Shown here: positions 7,485 through 15,888 of the stretch, one piece after another
Position numbering within the stretch: position 1 is the stretch's first letter
How the letters are laid out: each line of letters opens with the position of its first letter
From: SKVR01 sp964410015
GTDB taxonomy: Bacteria; Bacteroidota; Bacteroidia; Bacteroidales; UBA7960
Direction of reading: 5' to 3'
Length of the DNA stretch: 49,163 nucleotides
Assembly: GCA_964410015.1 (NCBI GenBank)
Contig: CAYPFV010000005.1
Location: 1 to 49,163, forward strand
Notes under the pieces: generated by a model
The model's database searches: none
What the model saw: only the letters and a program-made list of their open reading frames with translations
What the model was told of the DNA's origin: nothing
Made by a program: the position numbers and the translations under genes

Positions 7485-7943
7485 ATGGCTAATCAATTCG
7501 CATCCAAAATTCTGATCTTGTTTATACTCGTGTTTTTATCGAATTCTGTTTTGTCTCAGAAGATTATAAAACCACCAGAGAAAGAGCCTGAAAAAGAAAG
7601 TCGTTCTGATGGTGTGGAGTTTATGAGTTTTGTTTTTAACGAAACCATTACAAAGATTGGTGCCGATTTTTACAGGATGTTCAACAACGATTGGGAAAAC
7701 CCAACAGATGTAGAAGGCGTTTCGCTGCACATTAAGGAGAAACCCCGCCCGGGTATGGGAGCTTTATTGATGATAGAAGTAGACAACAAAGTTATTTTTC
7801 AAACTTTTGTAAGACCCAATCAGGAGCAACTGCGACAGGCCGTAAAATCGGCACTGCAAAGGGTTGAATCGTATTTTATAAATTATGAACTCATTCAAAA
7901 ACAATTGAATACTGAAGATTTCAGCGGTTCAGGATTGTTCTGA
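7485..7943 (+). CDS. csgE: Curli production assembly/transport protein CsgE
   Basis: CsgE is the periplasmic adaptor that caps the CsgG pore and delivers curlin subunits to it. The 152-residue product has a signal peptide (residues about 8-24, ending near VLSQ). Its mature domain aligns well with E. coli CsgE: TKIGADFYRMFNNDWE matches TVSSIGHDFYRAFSDKWE, the IKEKPRPGMGALLMIEVDN strand matches INERPSARWGSWITITVNQ, and VIFQTFVRP matches VIFQTFLFP. A charged Pro/Glu/Lys linker follows the signal. csgF begins about 100 bp downstream on the same strand. The assignment is secure despite low overall identity. Confidence 0.92.
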   Translation: MANQFASKILILFILVFLSNSVLSQKIIKPPEKEPEKESRSDGVEFMSFVFNETITKIGADFYRMFNNDWENPTDVEGVSLHIKEKPRPGMGALLMIEVDNKVIFQTFVRPNQEQLRQAVKSALQRVESYFINYELIQKQLNTEDFSGSGLF

Positions 7944-8046
7944 TTGAACTACAGACTGTATAAGTTTTTTTAGAACTATGATTTCTATTCATCCCTGTTG
8001 TTGATAACTTTTATATGAAAAAAAATAACTTAAAATCAAACTGTTT

Positions 8047-8454
8047 ATGAAAAAAATAATTTTCACAATGCTTGTATCATGTTTTTTGATGATATCGGCA
8101 AGTTATGCACAAGATTTTGTTTATCAACCCATCAACTCAGCTTTTGGTGGTAATTATTTAAATTATCAGTGGTTGATAAATTCGGCCCAGGTTCAAAATC
8201 CATTTGAAGAAGAAGGTAGTCAGCGTCCTGAGCGTGATCCGCTGGCAGATTTTGAAGAAGGTTTAAACAGACAGATACTAAGTCAGCTTTCCAGAGAATT
8301 ATACCGTAATTATTTTGGTGAAGGAATCTCAGAAGGGCAGTATACCATGGGTAGCTACGAAATTGAAGTGGCGCCTGGCACGGAAGGCCTGGAAGTGGTG
8401 ATTTTTGATACCGATACCGGAGACAGAACAACAGTGATTGTTCCTTATTTTTAA
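8047..8454 (+). CDS. csgF: Curli production assembly/transport protein CsgF
   Basis: CsgF is exported through CsgG and sits at the outer mouth of the pore, where it anchors the nucleator and templates fibre growth. This 135-residue protein has a signal peptide ending SYA-Q. Immediately after it comes the N-terminal CsgG-binding segment QDFVYQPINSAFGGNYLN, closely matching E. coli TMTFQFRNPNFGGNPNN. The next stretch, WLINSAQVQNPF, matches FLLNSAQAQNSY. The rest (DFEEGLNRQILSQLSRE and the C-terminal strand DTDTGDRTTVIVPYF) also follows the family. It lies between csgE and csgG in the usual order. Confidence 0.93.
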   Translation: MKKIIFTMLVSCFLMISASYAQDFVYQPINSAFGGNYLNYQWLINSAQVQNPFEEEGSQRPERDPLADFEEGLNRQILSQLSRELYRNYFGEGISEGQYTMGSYEIEVAPGTEGLEVVIFDTDTGDRTTVIVPYF

Positions 8455-8676
8455 ATAAATACCGGGCAATTGAAAGAATAACCCTCTTTTATTTATCTCA
8501 CGCGTTTTCTACTGTTAAACCTTCAGGGAAAGCAAAGCAATTCCCATTTTTAAGGGTCTTATCGGTATTTAGTGTAAAAGCATTTTTAACTCAAAACCAT
8601 CATGTGCACATTTTTACCCTCGCTTCATTCAGGAATAAGAAGGGAAAAGTAAAACTAAAATCAGAACACAAAATAG

Positions 8677-10080
8677 ATGTATAAAAATTTTTCATGGATG
8701 CGAATGTCATCACGGTTGCTATTGATAATACTGGCATTTTCGATCAGTTCATGTACCACTACTTTCAGGCATCCTTTTAAACCCGCACCTGCCCGGGTAG
8801 GCGAGTTTTCAAATGTGCACAAAAAGCAGTTGAGCAAATTGCCTTTACCTGATGAGAAAGTTTTTGCCGCCATATATAATTTCCGAGACCAAACAGGTCA
8901 ATACAAACTTACGGAAAACTCCTCAAGTTGGTCAACAGCAGTTACCCAGGGAGCCACATCGGTTTTGATACAATCGCTGGAAGAATCAGGCTGGTTTACC
9001 ACTATTGAAAGAGAGGGATTGTCGAATCTGCTCAACGAGCGCCGTATTATCCGCCAAACGCAGGAACAATTCCAGGGTAGCGGATCATTACCACCGCTAT
9101 TGTATGCCGGTGTGATTATTGAGGGAGGCATCATTGCTTACGAAAGTAATATACGTACCGGGGGGGCAGGAGCCAGGTATTTTGGCACAGGCGGATCGGG
9201 TGAATACCGGGAGGATCAGGTGACCATTTACCTGCGTGCTGTTTCTACCCGCAACGGAAGAATATTGAAAACAGTCCATTCCTCTAAGACCATCTTATCT
9301 CAAAAACTTGACATGGGTGTGTTCAGGTTTGTTTCACTGAAAAAACTTCTGGAAGCAGAAACAGGATATACATACAACGAACCTTCTTTTATTGCAGTCC
9401 AGGAAGCCATTGATAAAGCCGTTACTGCTCTTATCATTGAAGGTATTGAAGACAACTTATGGGGGCTCAAAAATGCCGATGATATCAATAATCAGGTCAT
9501 TCAGGATTATTACAAAGAAAAAGAACTGGCCTATCAAACAGACTATCTCGGAAATGTGTATATCGAAAAAGATAAAAAATCTTCTGTTGGTATTGAAGCT
9601 TCCGGTGTTCTTTACGATGGCGATTATACTGAAGGTGTTCTGAAACCTGCTGGTTCTCTTAGTTTAGGGTTTAGGAAGAACAAACCCTTTCAATTCAATT
9701 TCAATATGGGTATGGGTCGGACTTCTAACCAGGGAAACTTTAAAACCAATTTTACCACCGTTTCTGCAAATGCCCGCTACAATGTTTACAACCAGTTTTA
9801 CAATACACCCTATTTTATAGCAGGCTACGGAGTTAACTATCAAACCCAAAATAAATGGTTTGATCGCGATTTGGTTTGGAATAAAAATACTTTCCAGTTT
9901 ATAAATCTGGGAGTTGGTTATCAGTGGCAGTTGAAAAAAATGCCGCTAGTTCTCAATACCTCTATTAACGGGCATGTTTTTCTGGATGATGATTTTGATC
10001 AGATGATACATGGCAGTTTAAATGACCGCCTCTGGTTTTTTAATGTTGGGTTGCATTATCAATTCAACTGGAAAAAATAA
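8677..10080 (+). CDS. csgG: CsgG-type curli secretion pore lipoprotein with C-terminal extension
   Basis: CsgG forms the nonameric outer-membrane channel for curlin. The 467-residue protein has a lipoprotein signal with the acylated Cys26 (FSISSC). The family core (about residues 35-275) contains YNFRDQTGQYK, GLSNLLNERRIIRQTQE, GGAGARYFGTG and SKTILSQKLDMGVFRFV, all matching E. coli CsgG. E. coli CsgG is about 277 residues. Here about 190 further residues follow, with alternating aromatic/polar strands resembling an outer-membrane beta-barrel segment. The pore constriction, YPASNF in E. coli, reads LTENSSSW (78-85), so the known Tyr51/Asn55/Phe56 ring is not conserved. An alternative start at Met8 or Met10 is possible without affecting the lipobox. 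Confidence 0.93.
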   Translation: MYKNFSWMRMSSRLLLIILAFSISSCTTTFRHPFKPAPARVGEFSNVHKKQLSKLPLPDEKVFAAIYNFRDQTGQYKLTENSSSWSTAVTQGATSVLIQSLEESGWFTTIEREGLSNLLNERRIIRQTQEQFQGSGSLPPLLYAGVIIEGGIIAYESNIRTGGAGARYFGTGGSGEYREDQVTIYLRAVSTRNGRILKTVHSSKTILSQKLDMGVFRFVSLKKLLEAETGYTYNEPSFIAVQEAIDKAVTALIIEGIEDNLWGLKNADDINNQVIQDYYKEKELAYQTDYLGNVYIEKDKKSSVGIEASGVLYDGDYTEGVLKPAGSLSLGFRKNKPFQFNFNMGMGRTSNQGNFKTNFTTVSANARYNVYNQFYNTPYFIAGYGVNYQTQNKWFDRDLVWNKNTFQFINLGVGYQWQLKKMPLVLNTSINGHVFLDDDFDQMIHGSLNDRLWFFNVGLHYQFNWKK

Positions 10081-10168
10081 GACATTGCCGGGGCACTGTT
10101 AGCCGGAGAAACATCAACAGGTTTAAATATAAATAGAAAAAAAAGCAAAAACATAAAACACGAACATC

Positions 10169-11683
10169 ATGAAGTACTTTTTAAATATTTTCAAGACCCT
10201 GATTTTTTTATCTTTTTGGGTTTTTATGGCTTCATGCGAAGATAAGGTTGATACCTCACTCACCGGAACTATCACCGGAAAAGTGATAGATGAAGACAAC
10301 TTTGAACCACTCGAGGGAGTTCGCATTACAACCAACCCTTACAGCGACATGGTTGAAACAGATAGTCTGGGAACATTTGTACTGGAAGAAATACCAGAAG
10401 GCGAATACAATGTAATTGCAGCCTTGGGAGGCTACAGCTCTCAAAGTGCGGAAATCTTTGTTGAATTTAATGAAACAACCGATGTTGAACTGATCATGCA
10501 AAGAACTTATTCCGCCAACGATATTCCTGATTTTACCGACCGCTTTTTTCCTGGCGACAAAGAAACAGTCAATACCATTAACATTACGTTTAGCTGGCAA
10601 TTGGAAAATCCTGATGTAGATTCTACCACCTATGATCTGATTTTATACAGATCGGGTTCTTCCAACAATCCAACCGTTTTTGAAAATCTTACCGATACGT
10701 TTTTGCTTGTTAATGATCTTGATTTTCAAACCTATTATTACTGGCAATTAAAAGCCAACAACAATGCGGGCAACACATTTACAGAAGTAAGACAATTCAA
10801 AACACCTTCTTTTCCCGAAAACCGTATTCTTTTTTCCCGGGTCACAGATGGTACCTCCCACCTTTTTATAACCGATACTTTGGAGGAAAGTAAACCCATG
10901 CAGATTACACATAACCAGCATCATAACTGGAATGCTAAAATAAATCCGCAACGTACCAATATTGCATTTCAATCAAGCCGTGATCTTAATCCTGCTCTTT
11001 ATGTGATGGATATAGATGGGGATAACATAAAAAAGCTCACCAATTTTACCCTTGGTGGTTACTTTCATCAAAAAATTGAGTTCGATTGGAATCCTTCAGG
11101 TTCTCAGATTATTTTTACCAGTTACAACAAGCTTTACAGGATCAATGCCACAGGCACAGGTTTGGAAACCTTAGCCACTGCTCCCGAATCAAAACATTTC
11201 AGAGAGGTAGTGTTTTCCCCCAACGGAAATACCATTTATGCCATTGTGGCCGGAAGTAATGCCAACGACAGAAAGATATATTCTTTATCGGCCAACGGTG
11301 AAAACATGCAGGTAGTTTTTGACAACAACGAATTTCAACTGGCGCACCTGGACGTGCATCCCGACAACAACCGGCTGCTGTTTTCCATTGACGTAAGTGG
11401 ATATATTTCAGATAGTGGCAGGATGCTCAGTGCAAGCATTCACGAATACCACCTTACCTCTGGTGAGTTGGTCAACATTTCGGTTGGCAAACCTGATGGC
11501 ACAAATGATATCATGGCCAGGTATTCCCCCGACGGCGGCCGAATTGTTTTTGTGAACAGTTTCAATACCAACAATGCTATCCCTTCAATTTATATTTACG
11601 ACGACTTTCAGGATTTTGAAACCAATAACAATAACCGCAAAGAATTATTACCAGAAGCATCTTATCCTTTCTGGTTTGAATAA
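10169..11683 (+). CDS. Lipoprotein with carboxypeptidase-regulatory-like, FnIII-like and propeller domains
   Basis: A 504-residue lipoprotein with acylated Cys23 in the FMASCED context. Domains, in order: a carboxypeptidase-regulatory-like beta-sandwich (about residues 33-113; GKVIDEDNFEPLEGVRI and GTFVLEEIPEGEYNV); a fibronectin-III-like domain (about 115-212; SWQLENPDVDSTTYDLIL and YYYWQLKANNNAG); and a TolB/PD40-like beta-propeller to the end (ILFSRVTDG, IAFQSSRD, VVFSPNGNTIYAI and YSPDGGRIVFVNS blades). It starts 88 bp after csgG on the same strand, with no visible terminator between, so it is probably co-transcribed. That context suggests a Bacteroidota-specific accessory of the fibre machinery, for example surface anchoring or quality control. 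The function is inference; no enzyme motif is visible. Confidence 0.8.
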   Translation: MKYFLNIFKTLIFLSFWVFMASCEDKVDTSLTGTITGKVIDEDNFEPLEGVRITTNPYSDMVETDSLGTFVLEEIPEGEYNVIAALGGYSSQSAEIFVEFNETTDVELIMQRTYSANDIPDFTDRFFPGDKETVNTINITFSWQLENPDVDSTTYDLILYRSGSSNNPTVFENLTDTFLLVNDLDFQTYYYWQLKANNNAGNTFTEVRQFKTPSFPENRILFSRVTDGTSHLFITDTLEESKPMQITHNQHHNWNAKINPQRTNIAFQSSRDLNPALYVMDIDGDNIKKLTNFTLGGYFHQKIEFDWNPSGSQIIFTSYNKLYRINATGTGLETLATAPESKHFREVVFSPNGNTIYAIVAGSNANDRKIYSLSANGENMQVVFDNNEFQLAHLDVHPDNNRLLFSIDVSGYISDSGRMLSASIHEYHLTSGELVNISVGKPDGTNDIMARYSPDGGRIVFVNSFNTNNAIPSIYIYDDFQDFETNNNNRKELLPEASYPFWFE

Positions 11684-11768
11684 ACAGTTTAGTTTTTAAA
11701 AGTAAAATAGTAGCGATTGATTTTGGGTAAGAAAAGCAGGGTAGCTGTGCAAAATGATGATTTCTGGA

Positions 11769-12833
11769 TCACACGATCCGGGGGCTTTCGTTTTTCACAA
11801 ATAGTTTGAGCAAACTCTCTTCCAGTTCCTTTCTGTCGAGATATTTACCAATAAAAACAATTTTTGAAAAGCGTGGCTCGCCCTGAGCCCATTCTCGACC
11901 CTCCTGGCAAATGTAGGATCCTTTTACCGCCTGAAAAACATATCTTTTGTTCTTGTTGGGAAAGTTCAGGATTCCCTTTACCCTGTATAAACGGTTTTGA
12001 TTGAAATACAGAAAACTCGACATCCATATGTTAAACAATTCCTCATCAGAGCATTCATTAAACAAAAAACCCTCCGCATGGATATCGTGCCGGTGAAGGC
12101 GTTGTGTAGACACAATAGATTGATTCTGCGATATTTTTTCTAGCGACAGATTAATATTATTAAAAGAGAGGGTGGTTTTTTCTATATGATCGCCTGAGTA
12201 GGCCTGTGTTGTTAACAAAGGAGCTCCGTTGGTTTGAGCATAAGTGGTTTCTATGATCTCTGCCATAGGGTTTAAATTGCTCAGGTTTTTTTTTACCATG
12301 CTGGAATCACCTGACTTTAAAAGGTCTATTTTGTTCATAATCAACATATCTGCCAGTGCAATCTGTTTTCTGGCTTCCATCTCTGTGTCTAAAACCTGAA
12401 CAATATTAGTAGCATCGGCAAGACAAATAACACTATTGATCAGAAAATCATTTTTGACCGAATTGTTGGTAATAAACAGGTCTACTACGCTCATGGGATC
12501 GGCAATACCCGTGGTTTCTATCAATAGATGATCGATACGGTTTTTTATTTCGGTAATGGATTGCAGTGCCTGACAAAGATCACGGATCAAAGAACAACAA
12601 ATACATCCGTTAGATAATTCAAAAAGGGGTGCTCCGCTATGACTGATAAGATCACCATCAACCGGCATCTCTCCAAATTCATTTTCTATTATCGCAAAAC
12701 GGGTTTTGGGGTATTTTTTGATGATATTATTCAGGAAAGTTGTTTTTCCTGAACCCAGAAATCCGGTGATAACAGTAACAGGAATCTTTTGATTGTTTTC
12801 TTCAGAGATTTTGTTTTTCGATTCGTTGTTCAT
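11769..12833 (-). CDS. CobW/COG0523-family GTP-binding metallochaperone
   Basis: A G3E-family GTPase of 354 residues. The P-loop is GFLGSGKTT (24-32), and the zinc-binding CxCC signature occurs in NGCICCS (about 75-80). Walker B is ETTGIADP and the G4 motif is NKID. The C-terminal CobW_C domain includes RLYRVKGILNFPN and a histidine-containing segment (QRLHRHDIHAEGF). Family members bind zinc or cobalt and hand metal to client enzymes, often under zinc limitation. Sequence alone does not tell which metal. It is transcribed opposite to the upstream curli-type locus, with 85 bp between the two convergent stops. TACTTTTG on the minus strand (12886-12879) resembles a -7 box about 46 bp before the start. 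Confidence 0.88.
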   Translation of the reverse strand: MNNESKNKISEENNQKIPVTVITGFLGSGKTTFLNNIIKKYPKTRFAIIENEFGEMPVDGDLISHSGAPLFELSNGCICCSLIRDLCQALQSITEIKNRIDHLLIETTGIADPMSVVDLFITNNSVKNDFLINSVICLADATNIVQVLDTEMEARKQIALADMLIMNKIDLLKSGDSSMVKKNLSNLNPMAEIIETTYAQTNGAPLLTTQAYSGDHIEKTTLSFNNINLSLEKISQNQSIVSTQRLHRHDIHAEGFLFNECSDEELFNIWMSSFLYFNQNRLYRVKGILNFPNKNKRYVFQAVKGSYICQEGREWAQGEPRFSKIVFIGKYLDRKELEESLLKLFVKNESPRIV

Positions 12834-13334
12834 TCTTTCAAAAAAGGCAGTTCATGGTTATCCCACAAAACAAGATTACAAAAGTAAAAACGATCACTTC
12901 GTTTTGATTATTGCAAATGTAATAAAATATGTATATATGAAATTTGTTTTCCAGATGTGGAATTTTTATTTTCAATTAAAAGTAGTTTAAATAGCGATAA
13001 TTGCCTTTGAAAACAAGATTAAGTTCTTTAGATTTTTATCTGACGAGTAAATATTCTGATATCAAATGGGTTTATATCCTGTAATTTTCTGCGCAGAGAT
13101 CATCATCCAAAAGTAAACAACCTTCACCTTTAGTCGCATTATAATGTTGAGTTGCTCCTGATAAAACCGGGGTTTTTAATTTCACAGATGCGGTAAGCCT
13201 CCTCCTTTTTATTTTTCCTGATTCTTATGTTTGATGAACAAATCTGTTTACCCTTGAGCAATGGTTATTTGTTGAGTTTTGTTTACTTTTATCCCCTGAC
13301 AATTCTATTTACCCAATTAAAAAATTTCGTACTT
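12834..13334. other. Divergent intergenic region
   Basis: 501 bp between the divergent CobW and dipeptidase genes, so both promoters should be here. Minus-strand -7-like boxes (CAAAAGTA at 12879, CAAATGTA at 12914) are visible, but neither has a well-placed -33 box. Nothing else is recognised. Confidence 0.45.
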
Positions 13335-15074
13335 ATGACAAAACACATTATTTTCACTTTCTTGTTTATAGCTTTCATGTCTGTTTCAACCTGGGCTTGT
13401 ACAAGTTATTTGGTTACTCCGGGAGCATCGTCAGACGGTTCTTCAATGATTAGTTATGCAGCAGATTCGCACATTCGCTATGGTGAACTGTATATTTTTG
13501 AAGGCGGTAAAAAAGAGCCTGGCAGTTTTTTTCAGGCCTACTATCGTGGAAGTCACAAACCTTTGGCTAAAATACCTTTACCTGATCAAACATTTCATGT
13601 GGTTGGTTATATCAATGAGAAACAAGTTGCTATGGGCGAAACCACTTTTGGTGGCCATGAAGAATTGTTTGATACCACCGGTGGAGTAGACTATACCGGA
13701 TTGATGCAACTGGCGCTGATGCAGGCCCCCACTGCACGAGATGCCATCAGAATTATTTCAAACCTTGTGGACGAATATGGTTATTATAGCTCCGGTGAGT
13801 CTTTCTCTATTGCCGATCCTGATGAAGTGTGGATCATGGAAATTATTGGCAAGGGTGTGGATATGCAGTACAATGAAAAAACACAGCAATATGAGAACAT
13901 CAGAAAAGGAGCTGTATGGGTGGCGCAAAAAATCCCTGATGGTTATATATCTGCCCATGCCAACCATGCCCGTATCACTACATTTCCACTGGCAAATGAA
14001 AAAAAATCTATCACCAATCAGCAGTTTGATGCCCTTCATGATCCTGAGGTTGAGGTTGTGTATGCCCATGACGTGATCGATTTTGCCAGAAACATGGGAT
14101 ATTTTGATGGAAAGAATGAGGAATTCAGCTTTTCCGATGTTTATGCGCCCATCACTTTTGGTGCTGCCCGCTTTTGTGAGGCACGTGTTTGGAGTATGTT
14201 CAGCAAAGTAGCAGAAAACATGGATCAGTATCTTGATTATGCCATGGGATACGATCTTGACAATCGCATGCCTTTGTATGTAAAACCGGAGAAAAAACTT
14301 TCGGTAAAAGACCTGATTGGTTATAAAAGAGATTATCTGCAGCAAACAGAATATGATCTTTCACAGGATATTGGAGCCGGTCCATGGGGCAGACCTTATC
14401 GCTGGCGACCTCTTACATGGGAAGTAGATGGTAAAAAATATTTTCATGAACGTACAACGGCTACGCAACAAACCGCTTTTTCGTTCATTACTCAATCGCG
14501 TGCTGGTATGCCCGGTAAAATCGGCGGTATTATATGGTTTGGGGTTGATGATGCCAACTCCTCCGTATACGTACCCATGTATGCCGGTATCAAAAAAGCA
14601 CCCCGTACTTTTGAAGAAGGACACGGAAGCATTATCGAGTATCAGGAAGATGCGGCATTTTGGGTTTTCAACAAAGTGGCACATTTTGCTTATTTACGCT
14701 ATAATCTTACCATGCCCGACGTAAAGAAAGTTCAGTCGCAACTTGAAGACCACTTTTTTACATTGGTACCCGAAATTGATAAAGCCGCTCTCGACCTCTT
14801 TGAAAAAGACCCTGTGGCCGCTGAGCAACTGCTTACCAATTTTTCAACCTCTATGGGTGATTATACGGTGCAGCGTTGGGAGCAATTGTATCGTTTTCTG
14901 ATGGTAAAATATCTTGACGGAAACCTGAAAAAAGAAGAAAACGGAGAATTTCTTACCAATGAATGGGGTAAATATCCGGTGGTAGAGCATCCCGAATACC
15001 CCGAATGGTGGTTGCGCACCATCATTGAACTCACAGGAGATAAGTACCTTGTGCCAGATCAAAAGAATCCTTAG
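13335..15074 (+). CDS. C69-family dipeptidase
   Basis: An exported N-terminal-nucleophile hydrolase of 579 residues from the start chosen here. The frame is open 36 codons further upstream, but MTKHIIFTFLFIAF gives a clean signal peptide while the longer version does not. Cleavage after STWA would expose Cys (CTSYLVTPGASSDGSS), the nucleophile of the C69/PepD family (Lactobacillus PepD type). Other family features are the GETTFGGHEE and YSSGESFSIADPDEVWIMEI segments, and the C-terminal half with PLTWEVDGKKYFHER. The likely role is release of dipeptides in the periplasm for nutrition. It stands alone, with about 185 bp to ribE. Confidence 0.92.
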   Translation: MTKHIIFTFLFIAFMSVSTWACTSYLVTPGASSDGSSMISYAADSHIRYGELYIFEGGKKEPGSFFQAYYRGSHKPLAKIPLPDQTFHVVGYINEKQVAMGETTFGGHEELFDTTGGVDYTGLMQLALMQAPTARDAIRIISNLVDEYGYYSSGESFSIADPDEVWIMEIIGKGVDMQYNEKTQQYENIRKGAVWVAQKIPDGYISAHANHARITTFPLANEKKSITNQQFDALHDPEVEVVYAHDVIDFARNMGYFDGKNEEFSFSDVYAPITFGAARFCEARVWSMFSKVAENMDQYLDYAMGYDLDNRMPLYVKPEKKLSVKDLIGYKRDYLQQTEYDLSQDIGAGPWGRPYRWRPLTWEVDGKKYFHERTTATQQTAFSFITQSRAGMPGKIGGIIWFGVDDANSSVYVPMYAGIKKAPRTFEEGHGSIIEYQEDAAFWVFNKVAHFAYLRYNLTMPDVKKVQSQLEDHFFTLVPEIDKAALDLFEKDPVAAEQLLTNFSTSMGDYTVQRWEQLYRFLMVKYLDGNLKKEENGEFLTNEWGKYPVVEHPEYPEWWLRTIIELTGDKYLVPDQKNP

Positions 15075-15218
15075 CAGGTCATAAAACCACAAAAGATACT
15101 TTTTTGTTTCCTGGTCAAAAGATACCTCATTCTTTAGCATACCGCAGAGGGAAACATTAAAAGATGTTTAAACCCGCAGAAAAACTCCTATGTTGTCATT
15201 CAGCGGGTTCTTTATTGC

Positions 15219-15226
15219 TATCTTTG
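15219..15226 (+). promoter_or_regulatory. -7 box upstream of ribE
   Basis: TATCTTTG matches the Bacteroidota -7 consensus 34 bp before the ribE start. A TTG lies at 15193-15195, giving a 23-bp gap, longer than the usual 19. Moderate support only. Confidence 0.4.
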
Positions 15227-15259
15227 CAAAAATATTCAAGCTTAATAAAACTAATACAT

Positions 15260-15868
15260 ATGTTTACAGGAATCATAGAGACTACAGGAAAAGTAGTAAA
15301 AATTGAAAAAGAAGGAGGAAACATCCATTTTACCATTGAAACATCTATAGCTTCAGAACTACGCGTTGACCAGAGTGTATCGCATGATGGGGTTTGCCTT
15401 ACCACGGTAAAGGTAGACAAAGAGAAAAAACAATATACAGTTACCGCAATACAGGAATCCCTTGACAAAACCAATATGCGAACCTGGGAAGAGGGATACA
15501 GAGTAAACCTGGAGCGGTGTACGCCGGTCAACGGACGACTCGACGGGCATATCGTACAGGGTCATGTAGATCAAACAGCAGTTTGTACCAAAATAGAAGA
15601 ATTGGATGGTAGCTGGAAATTTTATTTTGAATATGATCCGGGTGCTAAAAACATTACCGTTGAAAAAGGTTCAATTTCCGTAAATGGGGTCAGTCTGACA
15701 GTGGTTGATTCAGAACCCGGTAATTTTTCCGTAGCCATCATACCGTATACATATAATCACACCAATTTTGGAGACTTTAAAAAAGGATCGGTTGTAAACC
15801 TGGAGTTCGACATCATTGGAAAGTATGTTGCACGCTTGCTTGAGCAATATTTTGAATCCAAAAAATAA
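15260..15868 (+). CDS. ribE: Riboflavin synthase, alpha chain
   Basis: This enzyme dismutates two molecules of 6,7-dimethyl-8-ribityllumazine to riboflavin and a pyrimidinedione. I start it at MFTGIIETTGKVVKIE, the near-invariant family N-terminus; the frame extends 32 codons upstream without similarity. The 202-residue protein shows two tandem lumazine-binding barrels. The first contains SVSHDGVCLTTV and the second GSISVNGVSLTVV. RCTPVNGRLDGHIVQGHVD links them, and a C-terminal trimerisation helix (YVARLLEQYFES) ends the protein. The next gene starts 20 bp downstream, so the two are probably co-transcribed. Confidence 0.95.
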   Translation: MFTGIIETTGKVVKIEKEGGNIHFTIETSIASELRVDQSVSHDGVCLTTVKVDKEKKQYTVTAIQESLDKTNMRTWEEGYRVNLERCTPVNGRLDGHIVQGHVDQTAVCTKIEELDGSWKFYFEYDPGAKNITVEKGSISVNGVSLTVVDSEPGNFSVAIIPYTYNHTNFGDFKKGSVVNLEFDIIGKYVARLLEQYFESKK

Positions 15869-15888
15869 TCACTGAAAATTAATTTATT

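Noticed and set aside
13227..13334. Longer N-terminus for the C69 dipeptidase
   Set aside because: The extra 36 residues would bury the signal peptide that exposes the catalytic cysteine.
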